Source: Paraburkholderia solitsugae (GTDB lineage: Bacteria > Pseudomonadota > Gammaproteobacteria > Burkholderiales > Burkholderiaceae). Taken from it: DNA of 64,000 nt. The DNA lies in contig NZ_WOEY01000026.1 in assembly GCF_013177695.1 (NCBI RefSeq), forward strand, positions 30,709 through 94,708, written 5' to 3'. The translations under genes and the position numbers were made by a program. The notes beneath the pieces were generated by a model, which worked only from the letters and a program-made list of their open reading frames with translations, was not told where the DNA came from and searched no databases. This document shows, piece after piece, positions 52,492-60,808 of this stretch. Numbering within the stretch: position 1 is the first letter of the stretch; each line of letters opens with the position of its first letter.

Positions 52492-53376
52492 TCACGCTCC
52501 TTGAAATGCGTGCCCGCACTCGGCACAAAAGCGAGACGCCCGCTCATTCCTTGCGCCGCAGGATGGGCAAGCCTTGGTGTGAGCCTCTACGATGGCCTTT
52601 TGGCGCATGTAGGCGATTTGAATGACGCATGGCACAGTGACCCGATAGGCCGGACTCGCCATGTCTGCTAGCGTCCAGACGCCTGTAACGACCCAGCCAA
52701 TGGGGCCGAGCAGCACGCCGATGGTGCGCGCGACCGTCGCGTTCACAACAAGGGGAAGCCCCCGACCAAGCAGCGCCTTCGATACGGCATTGGCCACGAT
52801 TAGTGCGAGCTTGTAGGTGGCGAACCCACCCACGCGGCCTGCCGCAATGACCGCAGCACCCGCCGCAGGCCCAAGCATCGAAAGGTCGGAAACGTTCAGC
52901 TCTTGCAACACCGCAGCTCGTTCTTCCGGGGACATCTTCTCGAACGAGTCCCGGAGAATTTTGCGAAGAATTCCGTCCTCGACCACGAGGATGTCATCGC
53001 TCTTGTCGAACGGGACCTTCAGGTGTGAGGCCACGTCCTTGACGACCTCGTCATAGGCAATAGTCGCATCCACGTCCGGAAGAACCTTGTCCAGTAGCGA
53101 GCCAAATGGAATGCTGCTGCGGACATCGCGGTACACATTCGTCAGCGTGTTGCCACCGAACGCGCGTATTTCCTGGGACACAAGTTTCCGGTCGAGCTCT
53201 GTGTAGGCCTTGCGAGCCTTGCACTTGGCCAGTCTCGCGCAAACGTCGTTATTCAAAGAAATGCGGCCTTTGCCGCTATCAGTGATGTAGTCGACAAGAA
53301 TATCTAGGTCGGCGATGTCCGACTGCGCGAGCAACTGTGAGAGGTTGCCGGGGTTCTTGATGAAGTCTTCGCTCAT
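52492..53376 (-). CDS. YaaW/UPF0174-like protein (DUF3944) with C-terminal zinc ribbon
   Basis: A 294-residue protein. The N-terminus matches the DUF3944/YaaW pattern (ADLDILVDYITDSGKGRISL), followed by the middle domain with PFGSLLDKVLPDVDATIAYD. It then has a hydrophobic region of about 100 residues with two or three likely membrane or membrane-associated helices (LGPAAGAAVIAAGRVGGFA, TIGVLLGPIGWVVTGVWTL), and ends in a double-CxxC zinc ribbon (CPSCGARN...CAECGH). Function unknown. It overlaps the XRE gene by four bases and is followed by a coupled 41-residue membrane peptide. Confidence 0.8.
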   Translation of the reverse strand: MSEDFIKNPGNLSQLLAQSDIADLDILVDYITDSGKGRISLNNDVCARLAKCKARKAYTELDRKLVSQEIRAFGGNTLTNVYRDVRSSIPFGSLLDKVLPDVDATIAYDEVVKDVASHLKVPFDKSDDILVVEDGILRKILRDSFEKMSPEERAAVLQELNVSDLSMLGPAAGAAVIAAGRVGGFATYKLALIVANAVSKALLGRGLPLVVNATVARTIGVLLGPIGWVVTGVWTLADMASPAYRVTVPCVIQIAYMRQKAIVEAHTKACPSCGARNERASRFCAECGHAFQGA

Positions 53377-54017
53377 TGGGTTAGCCTGGCGTTGGTAGTT
53401 CCAAGAATGCTACAGACGGTCAGTAGTGCGGGTAGGTGAGAAGTGGTGACGCCGTCGATTCGGAATGGAATCGATGCAGCGGTCGTCGATATAGACATTT
53501 TTGTAGCGTGCCGGAAATCCCTTACCTCCTGAGAAACCTTGGCGTCCCGTTCGTCTTCCACGGTATTGAGCAGTCTTCCAATGCGCAAGGCGGCTTCCGC
53601 GACGCGCTGAGAGGTAGTCGAATCCATGCCCTGAAGTTCCGCTGCCAACGCGGTGAACGTAGAATCCCTCATAGCCTGCTGAAACGTCAACATCCCGCTT
53701 CCCAGGCTGGCCCAGTCCTGAGGACGCATCAGCAAGATTGCAGGCGGAACTCCGACTGAATCTGCGAGGCGGCAGATAATGTCCAAGTCAGGATTGGCTG
53801 GCGTCTCATCGGAGCGCCCCCCAAGGTACTTGGCCAAGGTTGACCTGCCCATTCCGGCTCGCTCGGCCAACTGCGTTTGCGACAGTGCGTCCAAGGCTCC
53901 GTCTTCGTCTTCGGACGCAACCCGCATGCTGCGTCGCAAAGCTTCCACGAAGCACCGCGAGACGTCGCGGAAGGTGGTGCTTTCTTCTATTTCGTCGCTC
54001 ACGGCGTCCTCCGTCAT
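53373..54017 (-). CDS. XRE-family transcriptional regulator
   Basis: A 214-residue protein with a Cro/C1-type helix-turn-helix at about 46-66 (QTQLAERAGMGRSTLAKYLG) and a ~130-residue helical C-terminal part. It is the first gene of the XRE-YaaW-peptide operon and overlaps the YaaW-like gene by four bases (ATGA). The start at 54017 is chosen for family fit; no strong ribosome site is visible. It likely represses its own operon and the divergent 381-aa gene through the palindrome at 54170-54187. Confidence 0.85.
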   Translation of the reverse strand: MTEDAVSDEIEESTTFRDVSRCFVEALRRSMRVASEDEDGALDALSQTQLAERAGMGRSTLAKYLGGRSDETPANPDLDIICRLADSVGVPPAILLMRPQDWASLGSGMLTFQQAMRDSTFTALAAELQGMDSTTSQRVAEAALRIGRLLNTVEDERDAKVSQEVRDFRHATKMSISTTAASIPFRIDGVTTSHLPALLTVCSILGTTNARLTQ

Positions 54018-54457
54018 GTTGGGAAGGAGTCTAGAGGAAGGAGGCCCTTTGCTCCAACAAACTTGTCTGCGGCGGTGAACACCAATTGGTTGCATAACGT
54101 CATCCGGAGTGGTAGACGGTAGGCGCGAATGCAGTGAGCCTCGAGGCGCTGCAGGTTGGGAACGCATATGTCTACGCACGTAGACAAGCTCTCGGAACCA
54201 GCGTGGTGTGCGTAAGTTTGTCGTGGCATAGTAGGCCGACTATCTGTGGATGAGCCTGTCCGATGCCAGACTTACGCAACGTTGGCGAGCATCCTTACCG
54301 ATAGGGCAACGCGAGGGATGAGTCGCCCATTCACTACGTCTCGCGGTTCAGCATTGCCGTATTTCTGGCAGGCGGAAGTCTGGTGCTTTTCAACAGGAGC
54401 TCACGTCGCTGGATTGGCCCGGCGGGCTCGAACATCCTCAGTTTCAAGGACACGCTC
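54018..54457. other. Divergent promoter region of the XRE module
   Basis: A 440-base spacer between the XRE operon (minus) and the 381-aa gene (plus). Apart from the palindrome at 54170-54187 no gene is seen. Confidence 0.55.
54170..54187. promoter_or_regulatory. Operator candidate for the XRE regulator
   Basis: TGTCTACG-CA-CGTAGACA: perfect 8-bp arms with a two-base spacer, 153 bases upstream of the XRE start and 270 bases upstream of the divergent gene. Confidence 0.65.
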
Positions 54458-55603
54458 ATGTTTCAAGACTCTCAAAGCATGCTGCCTCAAGCAAAGCCAT
54501 CGTTGCCCCATGCCATCGTTCTTGGCGACGATACCCAGCGACCCGCAATCCGCATCGCTCCCCTTTCGGACGAAGAGCGATATCGCACGGCGAAAACGTT
54601 GCCTGGGGATTCAATGTTGACTTCCAAACTTAGCGCGGGCCTACAGGCCGTTCCCTCGCTGCTCGTCGAGGAGGGACACCGCGGCAAGCGCCTGATGGAG
54701 GTTGTCATCAGTGGTGACCTCGTTCGGGCCAAGGACGGCGTCGGTCTCCGGGCATGGACAGTGGACGCGAACAACAAAATCTCGGAGCACGCAAAGCTTT
54801 TCGACGCCGATAAGCTGCAGACTATGGTTAATGCCGCTGCGGTCTGGCAGGTGGCATCGGTCGTCGTAGCTCAGAAGCACTTGGCTGATATCTCCGCCAA
54901 GTTAGACGCCATTCGCAAGGGTGTTGAGCACGTCTCGCATTTCCTCGACGAGAAGCGGCGCGCCATGGTCACAGGAACCTACGAATATCTCGAGCTGGCT
55001 GCCTCGGCCATCAGCAAGGGGGAGCTGTCGCCAGCAATTCGTACTGAACTTGAGAGTTGCGACCGTGAGCTGATTCAGGTACAGCACCATCTGCAGCAGG
55101 AGCTGATTCGGCGGTCTGAGCTACCCATCGAGCACAAGGAGATGTTCGGAACCGAGGACCTCCAGAAGGATGCGATGACCAAATATGAGCGGCTCAAAGA
55201 CCTTGCGAAAGACATGCGTCTCACCCTGAAGACGCGTGCGCTGGCTTGGTACGTGCTGTCGCTCTACTCCGGGGAACCGGCGCTGAAGCAAGCTCGCATG
55301 GAAGGCCTGCTGCGCAGTGTTGAATGGGTGGAAGCGCGTCTGCAAAACATTGAATCGAGTGCTGAGCGTGACTGCCAGAACTTCTCCTCTTTGTGGAATA
55401 AGGGCACCACGCTGGCCATTCGCAAGACTAATGTGCGCGAAGCGGCTCAGGCGCTGTCTGACGACCTGGTTACCGGTGCCCACGAGGCCAAGAAGGACGT
55501 TCAAGCATCTAACGCCCTGCTCTTGACGCACGACGCACCTACGTACCTTGTGTTCGAAGTTGAGGATGGACGCATCGGCGAGCTTAGGATGTGTGCGAGC
55601 TAA
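54458..55603 (+). CDS. Unknown 381-residue protein
   Basis: Start ATG at 54458 with AAGGA eight to twelve bases upstream. The N-terminal ~130 residues look globular (LMEVVISGDLVRAKDGVGLR). A small hydrophobic patch, AAAVWQVASVVVAQKHLADI, precedes a long helical or coiled-coil middle (DAIRKGVEHVSHFLDEKRRA onwards). The C-terminus is again beta-rich (DAPTYLVFEVEDGRIGELR). No family recognised. Its divergent position relative to the XRE module, in a low-G+C island with a dynamin on the other side, suggests an island function. A membrane-associated scaffold is one possibility. Confidence 0.75.
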   Translation: MFQDSQSMLPQAKPSLPHAIVLGDDTQRPAIRIAPLSDEERYRTAKTLPGDSMLTSKLSAGLQAVPSLLVEEGHRGKRLMEVVISGDLVRAKDGVGLRAWTVDANNKISEHAKLFDADKLQTMVNAAAVWQVASVVVAQKHLADISAKLDAIRKGVEHVSHFLDEKRRAMVTGTYEYLELAASAISKGELSPAIRTELESCDRELIQVQHHLQQELIRRSELPIEHKEMFGTEDLQKDAMTKYERLKDLAKDMRLTLKTRALAWYVLSLYSGEPALKQARMEGLLRSVEWVEARLQNIESSAERDCQNFSSLWNKGTTLAIRKTNVREAAQALSDDLVTGAHEAKKDVQASNALLLTHDAPTYLVFEVEDGRIGELRMCAS

Positions 55604-55790
55604 TCGTGAGTTCAAGCGCCCAGAGCGCGACGAATAGCCGAGGGTGGGTCGCTACACGTGGGCAACCACAGGCCAATCCGTCCACAAAGCGACGACCAGC
55701 CCGGGCAGCGACCGAAATCGTAGCCGGCGAACTGCCAACGGCCGTGCGTCAGGTACAAAGGTTTCGGGAAAGGCGGGTTATACCCCGCTT

Positions 55791-58658
55791 CTATTCATTT
55801 CGCACGACCGCCAATGAATGCGACGGTAGCGCGAACACGTCAATTTCAGTCTCTCGCACCTTGCGACTCGCAGGCCTGTGAGCGGCAAGGCCGGTCGCTG
55901 GCTTGTAGATATCCAGGCCGCGTCCGAGCTTGAAGAGCACTCCATGGTCCATGACGAGGGAACGGTCATGCAAAGCAGACTCCCGACGCATGGTTAGGAT
56001 GACTCCAAAATCACGGAACAGCTCTTTGCAGATTTCGTCGATAGCTCGTTCCTGGTGACCTACCAGTTCAGATGGCGCGAAACCTGTCACGATTTCGATT
56101 GCTTTGGGCCGCGCCATCTCTGCAATGTGCACTAGGAACTCTTTCAGATTACGAATCTGATGATGTGCGGCCAGATAAGGGTCAATCAGGCAAAGCCGCA
56201 CCGCCCCAGCCAGATATCGCTGTTCGAACAGCCTTTCGAAGGACCAGCCCGAAGTACCGTCTCGAAGACGGATGCGATGTAGAGTATGTGTCGCGTCACG
56301 TTGTATGCGACTCGTCCAATTTTCGGCGTCATCTGACTGAACAGCCTCCTCTGATACAGCAGGGCTGCGCGAAGATTTGTCAGTCGCTTCCGCTGTTTCG
56401 ACGAGAAGAGCTCCTCCCCGCTTCGTCGACTCGTCCACCGGAAAGGTATCTACCTGCGCTAGGTCTTCAGCGAGTTGAAGCACACCCTGGTAATCCTGCT
56501 CAATAGATGCAATCAGCGAACTTGCAGTCTCCTTCTGACCCGCGACCAAGGCTGCAGCGGCAGCGCGTATATTGTCAGTCGCCTGCTCAAACAAAATTTG
56601 CACTTCGTTTAATGCAACGCGCGGAGCTCCTTCTGCTGCCCGAACCAGCAATTTGCCGAATTGCTGCCCGCGCTTCTTGAGATGTGCCACGAGAGCGTCA
56701 CCCAGCAGGCTTTTGACCTCCCGGTAGAATTCGCGGACTTCGCCGGATTGATTGCAAGTCGTTCCCGCCCCCCAGACGGCTGAAACCTTGGCGCGCCGTT
56801 CGGAAATGCGCTCGGAAACCTCTTCCGACACGAAATCATTAAGCAAAGTGGTGACGCGAAGCTCCTCGGCGGCTATCTGCTCCTGAGCCCCGCGCAGGGT
56901 ACGCTCCAAAGACTCCTTAAGCTTCGTAGTTACATCGAATGGCAACGTCGCGCCCAGTTCCAGGGATTCTGAAATCTGCGCCCCATCGCGGGAGAGGCTT
57001 GTCAAATAAACCTCAAAGCTCGTTGCGAATTCCGAGAAAGCTTCCGTGTACTCGCTGAGCATCTGCTGAACTTTCGGAAAAATCCGGTTGGCGACCCGTG
57101 TCTGGAAGTCGTGCATGTATCCCCAGTAGCCCGACCTTCGCGTGCGCCAGTGCCGACCAATATCGTCCGTCTCGAAGTGATTTAATTGCTGCTCTGCAAG
57201 CAGAGAGATGTTTTCAATCAACATCTCGTGCTGCGAACGCTTGAGCTGCAAGATGTCCCCCAGCGACGTCACTTGTTGCTTGACAGCCCCCTCAAACCGT
57301 TCGCTAGCCTTCCCAAATTCATCACGAAAGGAATGGAGCTTCTGCTCAGCCACCTCCTTGTCCTTGATGTCGCGGATAGCGATGAGCTTCGTCTGAAGCA
57401 CCGACTGCAAATCCAGCAGGCTGGTCCGCGCGCCGACGGAAATATTCTGAGCGGTCAGCGCCAGCCGCGACTCGGTGGACAGTAGCCTCAATAGCTGAGT
57501 CTTAAGTCGAATCACACCGCCAGGGTCGTCCGGGTCGATGGCGTACGGAACCGGCTTTTTGGCTTTCCAGTCTCGATGCAATACCGCGGAAGTAAAGGCA
57601 ATTTCAACGTTGCCGAGCTGCTCGCGATAGCGACGCATCGCCGGAGAGTCTTCCTGACTAAGGTCGTTAAGCGTGGCTGCAATCTCCGCAGCGATTCGAA
57701 TTCGTTCCCGCTCGATTCGGCGCTCGAGCGACTCCGGTTCGTCGTCGTTGTCCTCTGCCGAACGAACATGCTGGTCATAGGTTTGGTCAACCTGCGTGAT
57801 GACGACAATCAACTGCTTGACCGTGCCTTTGCGGAGCAAGGACAGCAGGAAGTCCTTCTCCGACTGGCTATATGCGACCCCCGATTTGGTCAGGAACAGG
57901 ATGGCATCGACGTCGTCGACTGTTTTTTCGGTCAGGCTCACACGAAAACGTTCCGTATCGTCCAATCCCGGAGTGTCGATGAGCAGAACGCCCTCCTCGA
58001 GAATGGTCGCGGGAGAGGTGATTTCGATGGATTCCACGAGGCAGTGGTGCGGCCTCGACCCAGAGGTAAACTCTTTCAGCTTTTTACGAAACTCCGCTTC
58101 CGCCTTCTTGGTTCCGTCAGCAGCAAGCTCAATCTCAATGCTGTAACCACCGGGTCTGATGACCTGCCGCTCGAGCGCCGGCAGGTCGAAAACCTCATCA
58201 GGTTCTCCTTCCTTCGTCTTTTTTGGCTTGCCGAATGTGCTCCAAATCTTTACCCGATGTGCATCGATGTGCTTGGCATCCTCGGAGAAAAGTCGTTGAA
58301 GCTTGAGCCACTCCTCTTGCGCCACGAATCGGACAACGGCCTTGACCTGTGAGCCGTGACGGAACGTGGTGATGGCAGCTGTCTCCGGGTTCGTATCCTC
58401 ACTCGCGAGGTGTGCTCCCAATAACTCGTTTACGAAGGAAGACTTGCCAGTCTTGAACCGCCCAACGACGGCGACTTTGTAGTCGTCAGGGAGCTCGTGC
58501 GCCCGAAGTAATTCACCCAGCACATCAGCAGTGCGCTTGCATTCCTTGCCAATTTGTGCGATGGCAACGTCGGAGCGCTTGAGCAACGCCTCCCGAACCT
58601 GACCGAGGTGTTGCGCGAGCGTGCGAATGTCATTACGGACTTGTTTTGGTGTTTTCAT
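55791..58658 (-). CDS. Dynamin-like large GTPase with C-terminal MITD1-type PLD-fold domain
   Basis: A 955-residue protein. The dynamin/GTPase head has the P-loop GRFKTGKS at 66-73, DTPG at 228-231 and TQVD at 288-291. A long helical stalk (about 380-780) follows. The last ~140 residues contain FAPSELVGHQERAID and HDRSLVMDHGVLFKLGRGLD at 897-916, strongly reminiscent of the MITD1 C-terminal (MIT_C) phospholipase-D-like domain. The ATG at 58658 has GGGGGAGGGG immediately upstream, so it is preferred to 58700. Bacterial dynamins act on membranes and some protect against phage. The fusion suggests membrane recruitment or lipid sensing. Single gene, convergent with the 381-aa gene. Confidence 0.85.
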   Translation of the reverse strand: MKTPKQVRNDIRTLAQHLGQVREALLKRSDVAIAQIGKECKRTADVLGELLRAHELPDDYKVAVVGRFKTGKSSFVNELLGAHLASEDTNPETAAITTFRHGSQVKAVVRFVAQEEWLKLQRLFSEDAKHIDAHRVKIWSTFGKPKKTKEGEPDEVFDLPALERQVIRPGGYSIEIELAADGTKKAEAEFRKKLKEFTSGSRPHHCLVESIEITSPATILEEGVLLIDTPGLDDTERFRVSLTEKTVDDVDAILFLTKSGVAYSQSEKDFLLSLLRKGTVKQLIVVITQVDQTYDQHVRSAEDNDDEPESLERRIERERIRIAAEIAATLNDLSQEDSPAMRRYREQLGNVEIAFTSAVLHRDWKAKKPVPYAIDPDDPGGVIRLKTQLLRLLSTESRLALTAQNISVGARTSLLDLQSVLQTKLIAIRDIKDKEVAEQKLHSFRDEFGKASERFEGAVKQQVTSLGDILQLKRSQHEMLIENISLLAEQQLNHFETDDIGRHWRTRRSGYWGYMHDFQTRVANRIFPKVQQMLSEYTEAFSEFATSFEVYLTSLSRDGAQISESLELGATLPFDVTTKLKESLERTLRGAQEQIAAEELRVTTLLNDFVSEEVSERISERRAKVSAVWGAGTTCNQSGEVREFYREVKSLLGDALVAHLKKRGQQFGKLLVRAAEGAPRVALNEVQILFEQATDNIRAAAAALVAGQKETASSLIASIEQDYQGVLQLAEDLAQVDTFPVDESTKRGGALLVETAEATDKSSRSPAVSEEAVQSDDAENWTSRIQRDATHTLHRIRLRDGTSGWSFERLFEQRYLAGAVRLCLIDPYLAAHHQIRNLKEFLVHIAEMARPKAIEIVTGFAPSELVGHQERAIDEICKELFRDFGVILTMRRESALHDRSLVMDHGVLFKLGRGLDIYKPATGLAAHRPASRKVRETEIDVFALPSHSLAVVRNE

Positions 58659-58990
58659 CCCCTCCCCCTTTGTGCAAACAGCAAATCGATTCAGCCTCAA
58701 ACGCTGACAGGTCGAATTGTCAATTTCACCATTACGGGGTATACGACAGAACTGGCACCGACTTTAGGCGGTTCCCAACACACTATCGCGGCTTTTTGTC
58801 GCAGGTAACGTCCCGTTTATGCAATGTAAACGGTTCTAATTCCCAAGCCGATTTTCGGCCGTCCCAGCGAGCCATTCGTGAGGATTTGCCACCAGAATGA
58901 CGTTGGAATTGCTCGCCCTCGGGGGAGAGCCGGCGATTCATGGGGCCTCGGTTCTAGCGCGACCATGCCGGCAGGCCCCTCGACAGCGAC
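58659..58990. other. Promoter region of the dynamin gene
   Basis: A 332-base spacer. It contains an inverted repeat CCGTTTA-TGCAATG-TAAACGG at 58813-58833, about 155 bases upstream of the dynamin start. No gene seen. Confidence 0.5.
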
Positions 58991-59134
58991 TTAGCGCGCA
59001 GGGTAGGTGGCTGATACCCACTCGTCCGACACGCCAAGAAGGAGTGAGAGGTCCCTCACATCCTGGCTAATAGTTCCACGGCCGGGGTGAATTGCCGTCA
59101 AAGCCGTGTCAGGCAAGACCGCGGACGCTTTCAT
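58991..59134 (-). CDS. 47-residue hypothetical protein, ATGA-coupled
   Basis: The ATG at 59134 overlaps the TGA of the upstream gene (ATGA), and the frame runs 47 codons to TAA at 58991. The product includes ISQDVRDLSLLLGVSDEWVS and looks like a small helical protein. No family recognised. The overlap is the main evidence that both genes of the pair are real; no strong ribosome site is visible. Confidence 0.5.
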   Translation of the reverse strand: MKASAVLPDTALTAIHPGRGTISQDVRDLSLLLGVSDEWVSATYPAR

Positions 59135-59595
59135 TCGGGGCTTGGACCGCCGTTCGTGGCGGTCGTCACGCCGTGGCTTACGCTGCCGTTCTCAACTACC
59201 ATCCACTCCACCGCCCCAGCCGGATACTCATCCGGCGACTCCCTTGCCAGCAGCTCAACTACCGCCCGCATCTCCCCGGCAACATCCGTCCACCCCGTCG
59301 CCACCCGTTCCGCGCCGACATTGCCTCCATCTGCCCGCAACCGCTCCCGCGAACATCCCGTGGCGCCAACTTCCCTCATTGTTTCCAAAAGCCGTTGCGC
59401 ACAAGCGACCCGGTCCAGTGCGCGACGCAGCCTCACAAAACTGGCGTCAAAAATCAGCAGCTCGCTTGACGCCACCTCAATGTCGGTGGCTGCGTCAGTC
59501 AGGCAAACGTTGAGCAAGTCGGCGCAACGGTTCGCGATGTAAGTGAGCGCAAACCTTCGGCTGGATTGGCTGCAAGCATAGTTAGATTGTTCCAT
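59131..59595 (-). CDS. 154-residue hypothetical protein
   Basis: A helical protein with Cys-containing N-terminal half (YIANRCADLLNVCLTD), DASFVRLRRALDRVACAQRL, and a C-terminal VVELLARESPDEYPAGAVEW. No signal peptide or known domain seen. The ATG at 59595 lies within a short inverted repeat (CATCGCT...AGCGATG) and lacks a clear ribosome site. It is coupled by ATGA to a 47-codon frame. Plus-strand frames also cover this region, but residue composition favours the minus strand. Confidence 0.5.
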   Translation of the reverse strand: MEQSNYACSQSSRRFALTYIANRCADLLNVCLTDAATDIEVASSELLIFDASFVRLRRALDRVACAQRLLETMREVGATGCSRERLRADGGNVGAERVATGWTDVAGEMRAVVELLARESPDEYPAGAVEWMVVENGSVSHGVTTATNGGPSPE

Positions 59596-59899
59596 CGCTA
59601 ATACAGCGATGCGATTTATTCCGCCTTATGGCAACGGAACGGTCTCACCGACCGTTCCGTTATCCAACGAAGAGCGCGTAGAACGCCCCTCGTTTCGCCA
59701 AATCAGATTCCGCCCATTGAGTCTAGACTTGTTTCCATAGACGGAACGTCCTGTGTTTGTCGGCCAACGACGGCAAAACCCACACTGTGCGCCGACCGCG
59801 CGGGACCGCTTGCTTTGGTCGTACTATACTGCTCAGAAATGGCGGCAATAACCGGATGAGTCAATCCGCATAATTCAATAGACGCGAGAGATTGAGACC
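59596..59899. other. Divergent spacer before TerB_N gene
   Basis: A 304-base spacer between the minus-strand hypothetical pair and the plus-strand TerB_N gene. It holds a 12-bp inverted repeat (59633-59661) and should hold both promoters. Confidence 0.5.
59633..59661. promoter_or_regulatory. Perfect 12-bp inverted repeat upstream of hypothetical pair
   Basis: AACGGAACGGTC and GACCGTTCCGTT separated by TCACC, 37 bases upstream of the start at 59595. No T-run follows. Its geometry matches the repeat at 51950-51978 upstream of the GIY-YIG gene. Confidence 0.65.
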
Positions 59900-60712
59900 A
59901 TGGGCCGGAAGGCGAAGAAATCGGGCTCCGGCACGGGTATGCTGGTGTTGGGCCTATTGCCGGCAATCGTAGTTGCCCCGAAGAGCGCCTGGACCGTCTT
60001 CCTTCTCTTCCTGCTTACATGTGCGCTTGTTGCTGCCTTTAGCCAGAACAAGGAAAAGGGCACTGTTTCCGACGGCAAGCCCTTGCGCTCGGCCGAGCCA
60101 AGCGATATCAAATCAAACCTTCCAATGTCGCCAAACAATATTGGCAGTCACGTTCAGCCCGACGACGAATTTCTAACGGTGACTCTCTCGTCCGATTCGA
60201 CTGCTTCGTCCTATCGAGTTGCTCGCCCGTCCCTCGAAACGGCGCCCAACGTCCGCTGGGTTGGCGCCGACGAAACAATTGAGATGGGCGGCGTAAAAAC
60301 ATGCCGCCAGCGATTGGTGGGTGTTCCGGGACGGGGTGAGGCACACAGAGGGCTCGACGCATGCGTGCTCAACCTCAAAGCGAACATCGCACGTTCGGCC
60401 AGCGACGGCTCCAATGGATTGAAGGATTACTGGCTCAGCTATAACGGCTTTTCTGCCGAACAGCGGCGCGCCTACCTTCAGTGGTTGGCATCCGACCGCT
60501 CGGACCCACGATTGCATCGCAGCTTTGCCGCTTTCTATCCGTATGGTCTCGAGAGACGTGTCCTGGTCGACGGCATGCAGGGAAAGGTGACAAACGACGA
60601 ATTGAAAGATGTCGCGAATGAACTGAAGCGCCTGAATGCAATATATCCGGACGCCCTGAGGACGGGGTACATTGACGGCTTGCTCGGGAGTTTACAATGG
60701 CAGCCGCAATAG
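59900..60712 (+). CDS. TerB_N domain membrane protein (short form)
   Basis: A 270-residue protein. Two N-terminal hydrophobic helices lie at about 13-28 and 31-48, followed by a polar linker and then a TerB_N-type domain: CRQRLVGVPGRGEAHRGLDA, WLSYNGFSAEQRRAYLQWLA, FAAFYPYGLERRVLVD. TerB_N proteins usually continue into TerB and TerB_C domains (about 600-900 residues); here the frame stops after LQWQPQ. It may be a natural short form or a truncated gene. The DUF499 gene starts 96 bases downstream on the same strand, so co-transcription is likely. Confidence 0.75.
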   Translation: MGRKAKKSGSGTGMLVLGLLPAIVVAPKSAWTVFLLFLLTCALVAAFSQNKEKGTVSDGKPLRSAEPSDIKSNLPMSPNNIGSHVQPDDEFLTVTLSSDSTASSYRVARPSLETAPNVRWVGADETIEMGGVKTCRQRLVGVPGRGEAHRGLDACVLNLKANIARSASDGSNGLKDYWLSYNGFSAEQRRAYLQWLASDRSDPRLHRSFAAFYPYGLERRVLVDGMQGKVTNDELKDVANELKRLNAIYPDALRTGYIDGLLGSLQWQPQ

Positions 60713-60808
60713 ACGGTTGATTAGGGAATATTTTCGTCCAGGAACCGCGTGGTGCCTAAGCCGTGCACCCGTAACAAGAATTCTCAAAAATATTAGCGAG
60801 TTGTTCCA

